NCBI RefSeq assembly: GCF_008761635.1
Contig: NZ_CP044344.1
Span: 2,976,001 to 3,040,000, forward strand
DNA length: 64,000 bases
Direction: 5' to 3'
Origin: Nocardioides cynanchi
GTDB lineage: Bacteria; Actinomycetota; Actinomycetes; Propionibacteriales; Nocardioidaceae
Under the pieces are notes generated by a model. It searched no databases, had not been told where the DNA came from, and saw only the letters and a list, made by a program, of their open reading frames with translations. The position numbers and the translations under genes were made by a program. Positions 39,122 through 48,051 of this stretch are shown one piece after another (the stretch's first letter is position 1; each line of letters starts with the position of its first letter).

Positions 39122-39772
39122 TCACGTGGTGGCGTCGGCCACCGTGGCCGCGCTCGTGGTGGTGGTGTCGTCCGCGGGCCCCGTGTCGGCGGCCGTGCGG
39201 GATGGAGCAGATGTAGCGGGTGTGACGGGCTTCGCGGGTGTCTCGGGCGTGGAGCGCTCGGCGTTGATCAGGTCGGTCAGCCACCGCACCTCACGCTCGA
39301 CGGACTCGATGGAGTGCCGCCGCAGCTCGCTGAGGTAGCGGTCGTCGCCACCGGCGGCGTGCTGGGCGCGGTCGAGGCGCTCCTGCAGCCGGGACCGGCG
39401 TCCCTCGAGGATGCCGAGCCGGACGTCGGCGTCGGTACGGGAGAAGAACGCGAACCTCATGTTGAAGTTGTCGTCCTCCCACGCCGAGGGCCCGCTGTCG
39501 GTGATCTCCTCGCCGAAGAACTTCTTCCCGGCCGGGGTGATCTGGTACACGATCCGCTGGCGCCGCGACACCCCGGGGGAGGCCGCGGTCACCTCGGTGA
39601 TCCAGCCGGCGCGCAGCAGTCGCTTCAGCGCCGGGTAGAGGGAGCCGTAGGACAGCAGGCGTCCCCAGCCGAGCAGGAGGTTGAGCCGCTTGCGCAGCTC
39701 GTACCCGTGCAGGGGGGACTCGTGGAGCAGGCCGAGAACGGCCAGCTCCAGCGATGCCGCCTTGCGTGCCAT
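39122..39772 (-). CDS. PadR family transcriptional regulator
   Basis: A 216-residue winged-helix regulator. The PadR domain begins [21 protein letters not shown] with [24 protein letters not shown] and [13 protein letters not shown] helical C-terminal domain ([13 protein letters not shown]) and a Thr/Ala-rich tail follow. It is just upstream of ino1 on the same strand, an arrangement conserved with mycobacteria and Streptomyces, so it may control inositol synthesis or itself. A candidate operator lies about 50 bases upstream. Confidence 0.92.
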   Translation of the reverse strand: MARKAASLELAVLGLLHESPLHGYELRKRLNLLLGWGRLLSYGSLYPALKRLLRAGWITEVTAASPGVSRRQRIVYQITPAGKKFFGEEITDSGPSAWEDDNFNMRFAFFSRTDADVRLGILEGRRSRLQERLDRAQHAAGGDDRYLSELRRHSIESVEREVRWLTDLINAERSTPETPAKPVTPATSAPSRTAADTGPADDTTTTSAATVADATT

Positions 39773-39820
39773 GCTCGGGATCCCGTCGTGGATGTGTCGC
39801 GATGTTCTATCGGCTGAACC

Positions 39821-39833
39821 TATCGTAACGATA
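39821..39833. promoter_or_regulatory. Palindrome upstream of padR
   Basis: TATCGTAACGATA is a perfect 6+1+6 palindrome 49 bases before the padR start, in a short AT-rich patch (ATATATC follows). Position and symmetry suit a PadR autoregulatory operator overlapping a promoter. Binding is untested. Confidence 0.45.
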
Positions 39834-39978
39834 TATCAGGACACAAACCCGACGGGTTTCGTGGCGTGAGGGTCCGCCCCGTACCCTCGTCCTCGACGGT
39901 GTGCCGCGCCCCGGTGGTCTCCGGGTGCTGGCGGCCACCGTCGCGTGCACCGTTCCCCCGACGCACCTGGAGAGACCC

Positions 39979-42258
39979 GTGAGCGCCAAGCGCAGGGCCG
40001 ACGGCCCAGCCGTCACCCGCACCCCCAAGCGGCCCGGCGTCGCGCGGCAGCGGCTCCGCCGTGTCCTGAAGTGGTTCCTGATCGTGGCTCTGGTCGGCAC
40101 GCTGATCCTGATCGGCGGCTTCGTCTACCTCTACAAGACGATCCAGATCCCGAGCCCCAACAAGGACTTCCAGACCCAGACGTCGTTCGTCTACTACGCC
40201 GACGGCAAGACCCAGCTCGGCCAGTACGCCAAGCAGAACCGCGAGATCATCCCGCTCAGCGACATGCCGCAGCACCTGCAGGACGCGGTCGTCGCCGCCG
40301 AGGACCGCACCTTCTACTCCAACAGCGGCATCGACCCCAAGGGCATCATCCGGGCCGCGTTCAACGACGCCCGAGGCGGCCCCACCCAGGGCGCGTCCAC
40401 GATCACCCAGCAGTACGTCAAGATCCTGTACCTCAACCAGGAGCGGTCGCTGACCCGCAAGATCCACGAGGCGATCCTGTCGCTGAAGATCCAGAAGCAG
40501 CAGAGCAAGGACGAGATCCTCACCGGCTACCTCAACACCATCTACTTCGGTCGCGGGGCGTACGGCGTCCAGGCGGCGGCGAAGGCGTACTTCGGCGTCG
40601 ACGCCAAGGCGCTGACCCTCAAGCAGAGCGCCGTGCTGGCCAGCGTGCTGAACAACCCGTCGCAGTTCGACCCGGCCAACGGCAAGAGCAACAAGCGCGC
40701 GCTCAAGGCCCGCTACGCCTACGTCCTGGACGGGATGGCCAAGATGGGCACGATCCCTGCGGCCAAGGCCACGCAGGCGGCTCGGCACCTGCCGCCGTTC
40801 CCGGTGTTCCGGGAGTCCAGCCAGTACGGCGGCCAGCGCGGGCACGTCCTGACCCTGGTCCGCCAGCAGCTGCACAACCTCGACTTCACCGACTCCCAGA
40901 TCGACGGCGGCGGGCTCCGGATCACCACCACCCTGACCGCCCGCGCCATGAACGCCGCGCGTCGCGGCGCGCTGCAGGTGCGGCCGAACATCAGCGACAA
41001 GTTCCTCCACGTCGCCGTCGCCTCGGTCCAGCCCGGCACCGGCGACCTGGTCGGGTTCTTCGGCGGTCAGGACTTCCTGCGCTCGCAGATCAACTGGGCC
41101 GAGGCCGGCGGCATGGTGGGCTCGACCTTCAAGCCGGTCTCGCTCGCTGCCGCGATCACCGACGGCTACTCGCTGAAGAGCACCTGGGACGGCAACTCGC
41201 CGTTCACGTTCCCCGACGGTCTCGAGGTGCACAACGAGGGCGCGCCGCCCGGCACCAGCTACGGCTCGAGCGTGACCTCGGTCTATGCCCTGGAGCAGTC
41301 GATCAACACCGCGTTCGTCGACATGTCCAACAGCATGAAGAACGGTCCGCAGAAGATCCTGGCGATGGCCAACAAGATGGGCATCCCGCCGGCCCAGGCA
41401 GATCCCCACTACCCCGGGATCCCCAGCTCCACGACCGACCTCGCGCCGGACGCCCTGATCACGCTCGGGAAGTCGCGGGTCAGCGCCATCAACATGGCCA
41501 ACACCTACGCCACCATCGCCAACGGCGGGGTGCGTGCCGACGTGCACGTGATCGACAAGGTCACCGACAGCACCGGCAAGGTGCTCTACCAGTACAAGCC
41601 GCACGTCACCGAGGCCGTCGACCCCGACATCGACAAGGACGTCAGCTACGCGATGCAGCAGGTGGTGCTGCACGGGACCGGCACCAACGCCCAGGCGCTC
41701 GGGCGTCCCGCGGCCGGGAAGACCGGTACCGCCACCAACGACGCCAACCAGGTCTCCTCCTCGTGGTTCGTGGGCTTCACCCCGCAGCTGTCGACGGCCG
41801 TCATGTACGTGCGCGGCAACGGCAACGGCCAGCTGGACGGCGGCTGGCTGCCGCCGTACAACGGCGCGGCCGGCTACTTCGGCGCCGGCTACCCGACCGC
41901 CACCTGGGCCGCGGTGATGAAGGCGGACCTCGCCGGAGAGCCGGTGATGAACCTGCCCCTGCCGGCCAACGTCCCCGCGCACGCCCCGGAGCCCGGTCAC
42001 GACCCGACCACCGCGCCGCCGCCCCCGCCGCCGAGCACCCATCACACGTCGGCGCCGCCCACGAGCTCCGCGTCGTCGAGCGCTCCGTCCTCCAGCCCGC
42101 CGTCGTCGAGCCAGACCACGACCTCTCCGGCGACGAGCGCCACGACCACGCCGCCGTCGTCGAGCCCGACGGCGACGATCAGCCTCCCGACCCCGACCGG
42201 CACGGGCGGCACGACACCAAGCGCCAGGCCGATGGCCCGGCAAGAGTCGTGGTGGTGA
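39979..42258 (+). CDS. Class A penicillin-binding protein (PonA-like)
   Basis: A 759-residue bifunctional wall enzyme. A basic cytoplasmic start and one membrane helix (WFLIVALVGTLILIGGFVYL) precede the GT51 glycosyltransferase (AAEDRTFYSNSGID, GASTITQQYVK, GRGAYGVQAAAKAYFG). The transpeptidase has STFK in MVGSTFKPVSLAAA, SIN, and KTG in AAGKTGTATN. A ~70-residue Ser/Thr/Pro tail ends it. GTG at 39979 follows GGAGAG; an upstream ATG would add 26 unlikely residues. Equivalent to mycobacterial PonA1 by context. The stop overlaps the next gene. Confidence 0.95.
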   Translation: MSAKRRADGPAVTRTPKRPGVARQRLRRVLKWFLIVALVGTLILIGGFVYLYKTIQIPSPNKDFQTQTSFVYYADGKTQLGQYAKQNREIIPLSDMPQHLQDAVVAAEDRTFYSNSGIDPKGIIRAAFNDARGGPTQGASTITQQYVKILYLNQERSLTRKIHEAILSLKIQKQQSKDEILTGYLNTIYFGRGAYGVQAAAKAYFGVDAKALTLKQSAVLASVLNNPSQFDPANGKSNKRALKARYAYVLDGMAKMGTIPAAKATQAARHLPPFPVFRESSQYGGQRGHVLTLVRQQLHNLDFTDSQIDGGGLRITTTLTARAMNAARRGALQVRPNISDKFLHVAVASVQPGTGDLVGFFGGQDFLRSQINWAEAGGMVGSTFKPVSLAAAITDGYSLKSTWDGNSPFTFPDGLEVHNEGAPPGTSYGSSVTSVYALEQSINTAFVDMSNSMKNGPQKILAMANKMGIPPAQADPHYPGIPSSTTDLAPDALITLGKSRVSAINMANTYATIANGGVRADVHVIDKVTDSTGKVLYQYKPHVTEAVDPDIDKDVSYAMQQVVLHGTGTNAQALGRPAAGKTGTATNDANQVSSSWFVGFTPQLSTAVMYVRGNGNGQLDGGWLPPYNGAAGYFGAGYPTATWAAVMKADLAGEPVMNLPLPANVPAHAPEPGHDPTTAPPPPPPSTHHTSAPPTSSASSSAPSSSPPSSSQTTTSPATSATTTPPSSSPTATISLPTPTGTGGTTPSARPMARQESWW

Positions 42259-43730
42259 GCGGGAGCGAGGAGAACGACCACCGTCGGATCGTGCACCCGA
42301 CGGTGGACGACCCGATCACGGCGGCGCTCAGCCTTGGAGTCGGCGGTCCGGTCGGGGAGCACGCCGGCCGGCACTCCTGGTGGACGCCCGTGCAGGTGCT
42401 GCTGGCCCTGACCGCGATCTGCTTCGCGCTCGGCTTCGTGCAGAAGACCCCCTGCTACCGGGCCACCTGGAGCAGCAGCGAGACCAACTACTCCGACATG
42501 TGCTACTCCGATCTCCCCTACCTCTACGTCGACCGCGGCTTCGCCGAGCTGGACTGGCCCTACTCGAGCGCGATCGCGGTCCGGGACCGCTACCAGGTCA
42601 TGGAGTACCCCGTGGGGATCTCCTACTTCGCCTACGCCTCGGCGTACCTCACGCACTGGCTCTCCGGCTCACCGAACCTCGATGCCCGCGGGGGCATGTC
42701 GCAGCCGCAGCTGGCCGCCGACCCGAAGGTGCATCGCGAGACGCTGCTGTTCACCGCGGTCGAGGGTGTCGGCTTCGCGCTGTGTGCGCTGCTCGCCGTG
42801 TGGTTCCTCAGCGGGGTGCACCTGCGCCGGCCCTGGGACGCGGCGTACTTCGCGGTCTCCCCGGCCCTGCTGCTCGAGGGCCTGATCAACTGGGACCTCC
42901 TCGCCGTGGTCTGCGTGGCCGGCGCCCTGTGGGCCCACGCCCGCGGCAGACCGGGGTTGACCGGGGTGATGATCGGGCTCGGCACGGCGATGAAGCTCTA
43001 CCCGCTCTTCCTGCTCGGTGGGCTGGTGGTCGTCTACGGCCGGGAGCGGCGCTGGCGCGACCTGGCCGGGGCCACGGCGACCGGGCTGGCGACGTGGGTG
43101 GTCGTCAACACCCCGGCGTTCGTCTCCGGTCGGGCCCAGTGGAACGTCTTCTGGAGCTACAACACGCACCGTGAGGCCGACCTCGGCTCGGTCTGGCTGA
43201 TGCTCCAGCAGATGACCCAGCACACCTTCGGGGTGCACACGATCAACGTCGTGTCGTGGCTGTTCTTCGGCGCCTGGTGCGCGGCCGTGGCCGTGCTGGG
43301 CTTCAGCGCCCGGCTGACGCCCCGGCTGGCTCAGCTCGGCTTCCTGCTGGTCGCCGGGTTCCTGCTGGTGAACAAGGTCTACTCGCCGCAGTACACCCTC
43401 TGGCTGCTCCCGCTCGCGGTGCTCGCCCGGCCTCGCTGGCGTGACCAGCTGATCTGGCAGGGCGGCGAGATCCTCTACTTCGCGTCGGTGTGGTGGTACC
43501 TCGGCGGACACCTCGAGCCCGGCGGCGGCGGCGACCCCGGCTTCTACTGGCTGGCGATCATCGTGCGGATGGCCACCGAGCTGTACCTCGTGGGCATCGT
43601 GGTCCGCGACGTCCTCCTGCCGGAGTACGACGTGGTGCGCGAGGTGAGCTGGCGCGACCACTTCTCGTGGTGGCGTCAGGGCGGGCCCGGCCAGCTGGCG
43701 CTGACCCCGTCAGCCGACGGCGCCGGCTGA
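42255..43730 (+). CDS. GT-C fold glycosyltransferase (GT87/DUF2029-like)
   Basis: A 491-residue polytopic protein with around 11 hydrophobic segments, for example VQVLLALTAICFALGFVQ, WDLLAVVCVAGALWAHARG and FLLVAGFLLVNKVYSPQYTLW. An early extracytoplasmic loop has YVDRGFAELDWPY. This layout fits polyprenyl-phosphate-mannose-dependent GT87 mannosyltransferases. Its GTG overlaps the PBP stop by four bases, so the two are translationally coupled. The homologous pair ponA1-Rv0051 is conserved in mycobacteria (from memory). The actual acceptor is unknown. Confidence 0.82.
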   Translation: MSGSEENDHRRIVHPTVDDPITAALSLGVGGPVGEHAGRHSWWTPVQVLLALTAICFALGFVQKTPCYRATWSSSETNYSDMCYSDLPYLYVDRGFAELDWPYSSAIAVRDRYQVMEYPVGISYFAYASAYLTHWLSGSPNLDARGGMSQPQLAADPKVHRETLLFTAVEGVGFALCALLAVWFLSGVHLRRPWDAAYFAVSPALLLEGLINWDLLAVVCVAGALWAHARGRPGLTGVMIGLGTAMKLYPLFLLGGLVVVYGRERRWRDLAGATATGLATWVVVNTPAFVSGRAQWNVFWSYNTHREADLGSVWLMLQQMTQHTFGVHTINVVSWLFFGAWCAAVAVLGFSARLTPRLAQLGFLLVAGFLLVNKVYSPQYTLWLLPLAVLARPRWRDQLIWQGGEILYFASVWWYLGGHLEPGGGGDPGFYWLAIIVRMATELYLVGIVVRDVLLPEYDVVREVSWRDHFSWWRQGGPGQLALTPSADGAG

Positions 43731-43746
43731 CCGTCGTACGACGTGG

Positions 43747-44796
43747 TCAGGAGATGTCGACGCGGTCGAAGGTCGTGGCGGTGTGCCGCACCCGGACCGC
43801 GACCTCCTCGCCGACCGCCGGCACCCGGGGTCCGTGCGGGAGGAACAGCATCGAGACCTGCATGTGCGGCGGCTCGGCGAACAGTCGCGGCTTGCCGTCG
43901 ACGGTGAACGGCGAGCGCACGAAGCCGGCCGCGTCGAGCCCGCCGCGCGCCACGGCGGCGGCACGGGCCTTGAACGAGTGGTCGCCGATGGGAGCCTCGA
44001 GCCCGATGCCGTGCGACGTACCGCCGGAGACGACCAGGATGTGCCCGGCCTTCGGCACGGTGCGGCCGCGGTAGCCGAAGACGTCGCCGCGCTCGACCTC
44101 GTGGACGTCGAGCACGGTCGCGGTCACCCGCAGCGCCCCGGGGTCACCCAGCCAGAGCGCGGTGCCGACGCGTGGGCGCACGTCGTAGTCGGCGTACGAC
44201 GCCCGCAGCCGGGCCAGCTCGGGCGGCGTCAGGTGGCTGATCCACAGGGTGCGGGTCGGCAGCTCGGCGGCGACCACGTCGTTGACCAGGTGCTCGACCT
44301 CCGTGAGGTGGGCCCCGTGCGCGAGCGGTAGATGGAAGGCGACGCCCTCGAGCCGGGCCGGCCGCTGGTCCAGGAGCCGGCCCGCGGCGCGCAGCTCCTC
44401 GGCCGACATCCCGTGCCGCCGCATGCTGGTCAGGCGCTCGAGCACGATCCGCGCGTCGGGCTGCCGGTCGAGCAGGGCCAGCAGGTCGGCGAGGCGGCTG
44501 ACGGTGTGGATCACCCGACCCGGGGCCAGGGACTCAGGGGCCACCGGACCGGTGGGACGCCAGGGGCCGAGCACCATCAGGTCACCGGCGAAGGCCTGCT
44601 CGACCGCGGACAGCTCGTGGTAGGTGCCGACCGCGATGGTGTCCACGCCGAGCCAGGTCGCGGTCTGTGCCAGCCGGGTGATCCCGAAGCCGTAGCCGTT
44701 GCCCTTCACCACCGGCACGAGGCCGGGGTCGGCGTCGGCCACGCTCCGCAGGTGGCGGCGCCAGCGCTCGCCGTCGACGGTCAGGGTCAGGCTCAT
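43747..44796 (-). CDS. Alanine racemase-like PLP protein
   Basis: A 349-residue protein with the alanine-racemase barrel. The PLP lysine is K31 in VPVVKGNGYGFG. RPRVGTALWLGDPGALRV and EVERGDVFGYRGRTV match the later barrel and C-terminal domain. The usual GYADGY segment carrying the second catalytic tyrosine is replaced by VSGGTSHGIGLEAP, so racemase activity is doubtful or altered. ATG at 44796 lies four bases after the femX stop, implying co-transcription and a wall-related role. Confidence 0.8.
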   Translation of the reverse strand: MSLTLTVDGERWRRHLRSVADADPGLVPVVKGNGYGFGITRLAQTATWLGVDTIAVGTYHELSAVEQAFAGDLMVLGPWRPTGPVAPESLAPGRVIHTVSRLADLLALLDRQPDARIVLERLTSMRRHGMSAEELRAAGRLLDQRPARLEGVAFHLPLAHGAHLTEVEHLVNDVVAAELPTRTLWISHLTPPELARLRASYADYDVRPRVGTALWLGDPGALRVTATVLDVHEVERGDVFGYRGRTVPKAGHILVVSGGTSHGIGLEAPIGDHSFKARAAAVARGGLDAAGFVRSPFTVDGKPRLFAEPPHMQVSMLFLPHGPRVPAVGEEVAVRVRHTATTFDRVDIS

Positions 44797-44800
44797 CCGG

Positions 44801-45931
44801 TCACCCGCCGCGGCGCGCGAGGTAGAGCTCGAACCCGCGGTAGAGCACCCGGTTGAGGGGGAGGTCCCACTCGCCGACGCTCTCCACCGCCTCGCCACCC
44901 GTGCCGACCTTGAACTGGATCAGGCCGACGTGGGGGTCGTCGGGGTCGAGGGTGTCGGTGATCCCGCGCAGGTCGTAGACCTCGGCCCCCTGCGCCATGG
45001 CGTCGCGGATCATCGCCCACTGGACGGCGTTGGACCCGCGGACCTCGCGCTTCGCGGTCGAGGACGCGCCGTAGGAGTACCACGCGTGGGTGCCGACGCG
45101 GACCGCGATCGTCGCGGCGACCAGGTCGGACTCGTGGTGCGCCAGCCACAGGGTGATCCGGTCGGGGTCCTCTGCGCCCAACGCGTCGTACATCGTCTCG
45201 AAGTAGGACAGCGGGCGCGGCGTGAAGTGGTCCCGCTCGGCCGTGTGCGCGTAGAGGTCGTGAAACGCCTTGAGGTCCTCGGCCCGACCCTGCGTCACCA
45301 CCACACCGGCCTTGTCCGCCTTGCGGATGTTGCGCCGCCACAGCTGGTTCATGCCGGCCAGCACGTCGTCGTCGGTACGACGCGCACCGGCGTCGTCGAC
45401 CAGCGGGATCACGAACGTGTACTGCGGCTGGCCCGCGGCGAAGCCACCCTCGGAGACCTGCGGGCGCCAGCCGAGCGCCTCGAGCTGCTGGATCACCCGG
45501 GCGCCCGCGGCGGAGCGCTCCAGGGGCGCGATCTCGCCGAGCCGGGCGACCCCCTCGTCGGCGATGCCCTCCTTGACCTGGGCCGCGCTCCAGCGGCGGG
45601 TGACCACCGGCGGACCCATCCGGACACCGAAGGCGCCCTGCGAGCGCAGGTGCGTGGTCATCGGTGCCAGCCAGGCGCCCAGGTCGACGGCCCAGTCGAG
45701 GACGGGACCCTCGGGCAGGTAGGCGAGGAAGCGCTTGACGCGGGGCAGCTGGCGGTAGAGGACGAGCCCGGCCCCGACCAGCCGGCCCTCGTCGTACCAA
45801 CCGAGCGACTCGGCCCGCCACTCGGACTTCACCGCCGCCCAGGCCGGCGTCTGGAGGAAGCTGGCAGACGAGCGGCCCGCGATGAAGGCGCGGTGCTCGT
45901 CGGCCGAGATCGGCCGGACGGTCGGAGTCAC
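44801..45931 (-). CDS. femX: FemX/FemAB-family peptidoglycan bridge aminoacyltransferase
   Basis: A 376-residue Fem transferase with two GNAT-like halves. Recognisable parts: ASFLQTPAWAAVKSEWRAES, RLVGAGLVLYRQLPRVKRF, AYLPEGPVLDW, LWRRNIRKADKAGV, and the C-terminal YDLRGITDTLDPDDPH with GLIQFKVGTGG. Such enzymes use aminoacyl-tRNA to attach the first bridge residue to lipid II; glycine on LL-diaminopimelate is expected in Streptomyces-like walls (inference). GTG at 45931. It forms a unit with the downstream racemase-like gene, next to the PBP. Confidence 0.9.
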   Translation of the reverse strand: MTPTVRPISADEHRAFIAGRSSASFLQTPAWAAVKSEWRAESLGWYDEGRLVGAGLVLYRQLPRVKRFLAYLPEGPVLDWAVDLGAWLAPMTTHLRSQGAFGVRMGPPVVTRRWSAAQVKEGIADEGVARLGEIAPLERSAAGARVIQQLEALGWRPQVSEGGFAAGQPQYTFVIPLVDDAGARRTDDDVLAGMNQLWRRNIRKADKAGVVVTQGRAEDLKAFHDLYAHTAERDHFTPRPLSYFETMYDALGAEDPDRITLWLAHHESDLVAATIAVRVGTHAWYSYGASSTAKREVRGSNAVQWAMIRDAMAQGAEVYDLRGITDTLDPDDPHVGLIQFKVGTGGEAVESVGEWDLPLNRVLYRGFELYLARRGG

Positions 45932-45974
45932 CCGACGAGGCTACCGGGGGGTGCGGGCTCCCCGGCGGCCGCCG

Positions 45975-46781
45975 TCACAGGTGCGCCCGGATCGCCTCGA
46001 AGTCGGCCAGGTGCTCCTCGGCGCCGCCCGGCGTCTCGAAGACCACGGGCGCGGCGGCGTCGCGGACGACCTGGGCGAGCAGGGCGGGGTCGATCCGGCC
46101 GCTGCCGACGTTGGCGTGCCGGTCGGCGCCGGAGTCGAACTCGTCGCGGCTGTCGTTGCAGTGCACGAGGTCGATCCGGCCGGTGATCGCGCGGATCTCG
46201 TCGACCACCGTCTCCAGCGCGATGCCGCCGGCATGGGCATGGCAGGTGTCGAGGCAGAAGCCGACCTGGTCGCGACCGTCGGCGGCCGAGACTGCGTCGA
46301 AGACGCCCTTGATCCGGTCGAGGTGACGGGCCATCGCGTTGTCACCACCGGCGGTGTTCTCGATCAGGAGCGGGATCTTGAGGTCGGTGGCCTCGATCGC
46401 CTTGCGCCAGTTGTCGAAGCCGACCCCGGGGTCGTCGTCCTTGTTCACGTGGCCGCCGTGCACGATCAGGCCCCGCGCCCCGATCGAGGCCGCGGCGTCG
46501 AGGTGCTGCTGGAGGAGCTTGCGGCTCGGGATCCGGATCCGGTTGTTGGTCGTGGCGACGTTGACGATGTAGGGCGCGTGGACGTAGAGACCGATGCCGG
46601 CCGCCTCGGCGTCGGCCCGCAGCCCCTCGGCACCGCCGGCGTAGCGGATCTCGGGGCCCTTGTATCCCTGGGGGTCACCGAGGAAGAACTGCACGTGCGG
46701 CGCCCGCCGCGCCTGCGCCTCGGCGATCGGGTCGGTCTGCTCGACGTGGGCCCCCAGGGCCGGGTCTCCTGCTGGAGTCAT
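45975..46781 (-). CDS. nfo: Deoxyribonuclease IV (AP endonuclease family 2)
   Basis: A 268-residue TIM-barrel zinc enzyme that cuts DNA 5' to abasic sites. Metal-ligand segments are visible: GLIVHGGHVNKD, LIENTAGGDNAM, FCLDTCHAHAGG, VHCNDSRDEFDSGADRHANVG, and VFETPGG. All match the EndoIV fingerprint. ATG at 46781 yields the family length; an upstream open extension lacks homology. It is encoded 44 bases before femX on the same strand. Confidence 0.93.
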   Translation of the reverse strand: MTPAGDPALGAHVEQTDPIAEAQARRAPHVQFFLGDPQGYKGPEIRYAGGAEGLRADAEAAGIGLYVHAPYIVNVATTNNRIRIPSRKLLQQHLDAAASIGARGLIVHGGHVNKDDDPGVGFDNWRKAIEATDLKIPLLIENTAGGDNAMARHLDRIKGVFDAVSAADGRDQVGFCLDTCHAHAGGIALETVVDEIRAITGRIDLVHCNDSRDEFDSGADRHANVGSGRIDPALLAQVVRDAAAPVVFETPGGAEEHLADFEAIRAHL

Positions 46782-46844
46782 GTCGACATCGTAGGAAGAG
46801 GCGCCGACACCGCCCCGGTCGGCCGCGAGTGGCAGGATCGGGCC

Positions 46845-46949
46845 ATGAGCATCGTCGTGCTGATCGCCCTTCTCCTCGTCTTCGGCGGCATCGTCGCCGC
46901 TGCGGCCGCCGTGCTCGTCGCGGTCGCCAGCAACCGCACCCGCAACTGA
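46845..46949 (+). CDS. Possible 34-residue small membrane protein
   Basis: The plus-strand ORF encodes MSIVVLIALLLVFGGIVAAA followed by AAVLVAVASNRTRN, a single hydrophobic helix with a polar tail. It is divergent from nfo. ATG is preceded by CAGGATCGGGCC, a weak ribosome site. GC-rich genomes yield spurious hydrophobic ORFs, so confidence is low. No homolog is recalled. Confidence 0.35.
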   Translation: MSIVVLIALLLVFGGIVAAAAAVLVAVASNRTRN

Positions 46950-47026
46950 GCGTCGTACCACCGGCGTCGCGTGGACGGCTCCAACTCGGGCCGCCCCCGG
47001 TCACCCGAGCGAGCCGGCGCGGGGCC

Positions 47027-47869
47027 TCACCGCCAGGTCGGCAGCCAGGTGCCCAGCCCGGAGCGCCGCTCGGGGTGCCGGTCGGGTACGTCGGGTGGGT
47101 GCGGTCGCCGCAGCCACGGCGCCCCCTCCGGCACGCCGGTCCGGCGCAGGAGGTCCAGGGCCGCGGCCGCGCTGGGTGGCCGCTGGTCGGGAGCCGCCGC
47201 GACCAGCGCGCGCAGCACCGGCCGGAGCGGGCCGGGCGGCAGGTCGTCGGCTGCCGCCGGCAGCCGGCCGGTCAGCAGCTCGGCCGCGGTCATGCCGGCG
47301 GCGAAGAGGTCCTGACGGAGGTCGGGCGGCGCCCCGGCGGCCTGGTCGGGGGCGAGGTAGCCGTCGGTGCCGGCGGCTTCGGCCCCCCGGGTGCGGCTGG
47401 TCTCGACGGCGACGCCGAAGTCCGCGAGGCGCAGGTGGGGTCGGCCGGTGCCGGTGGGCTCGAGCAGGAGGTTGGCCGGCTTCACGTCCCGGTGCACGAG
47501 CCCGGCGCGGTGCACCGCGTCGAGCGCCTGGAGCACCTGGTCGAGCAGCACGGCCACGTAGGCCTGCGGCAGGGCGCCGTACGCCGCGAGCAGCTGGTCG
47601 AGCGAGCCGCCGCGGACCAGGTCCATGGCCAGCACGACCACGCCGTCGTCCGCGGCCCAGCCGTGGGGCGCCACCACGTGGGGGTGGGCGACCCGCAGGG
47701 TCTGCTCGCGGACGAAGCCCAGCACCTCGTCGGCTCCGCGCCGCGACAGCACCTTGGCGGCGACGGTCCGGCGATGGCGCCGCCGGTCGCGGGCCCGCCA
47801 GACCGTGCCGGTGCGGCCACGGCCGATCTGCTCGATCAGCTGGAAGCGGCCCGCCACGACCTGGTGCAC
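47027..47869 (-). CDS. Soluble Ser/Thr protein kinase
   Basis: A 280-residue kinase without membrane segments. The Gly loop is IGRGRTGTVWRA, the lysine is in VAAKVL, the catalytic loop is LVHRDVKPANLLL, and the metal loop is LADFGVAV. The APE position reads YLAPDQA, an Asp replacing Glu. The C-terminal 30 residues are Pro/Arg-rich. Its catalytic residues are intact, unlike the pseudokinase at 27-29 kb. It lies alone between nfo and a membrane protein; substrates are unknown. Confidence 0.87.
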   Translation of the reverse strand: MHQVVAGRFQLIEQIGRGRTGTVWRARDRRRHRRTVAAKVLSRRGADEVLGFVREQTLRVAHPHVVAPHGWAADDGVVVLAMDLVRGGSLDQLLAAYGALPQAYVAVLLDQVLQALDAVHRAGLVHRDVKPANLLLEPTGTGRPHLRLADFGVAVETSRTRGAEAAGTDGYLAPDQAAGAPPDLRQDLFAAGMTAAELLTGRLPAAADDLPPGPLRPVLRALVAAAPDQRPPSAAAALDLLRRTGVPEGAPWLRRPHPPDVPDRHPERRSGLGTWLPTWR

Positions 47870-48051
47870 CGCGGCAGGTTAGGGGTCTCCGGCAGCTCGC
47901 TGCTCGGGGGCGCGGGCACCCTGTGGACGGGCGCGGCGGGACGGCCGGACGGCCTAGTCCGCTGGGACGATCTTCGGCGAGGAGCGTTGCGTTCGCCTGC
48001 GTTTAGTAGGACGCTTCCGCTGTCCAGAGCACCCAGGAGGGTGGAAACGCC

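Noticed and set aside
39820..42243. An 807-codon open frame antisense to the PBP gene
   Set aside because: It is a GC-rich mirror of a well-supported PBP, with Arg/Gly/Val-biased composition and no motifs.
39945..43730. A single 1261-codon frame spanning the PBP and GT-C genes
   Set aside because: Its first two thirds are an out-of-frame reading of the PBP. Only the portion from GTG 42255 is protein-like.
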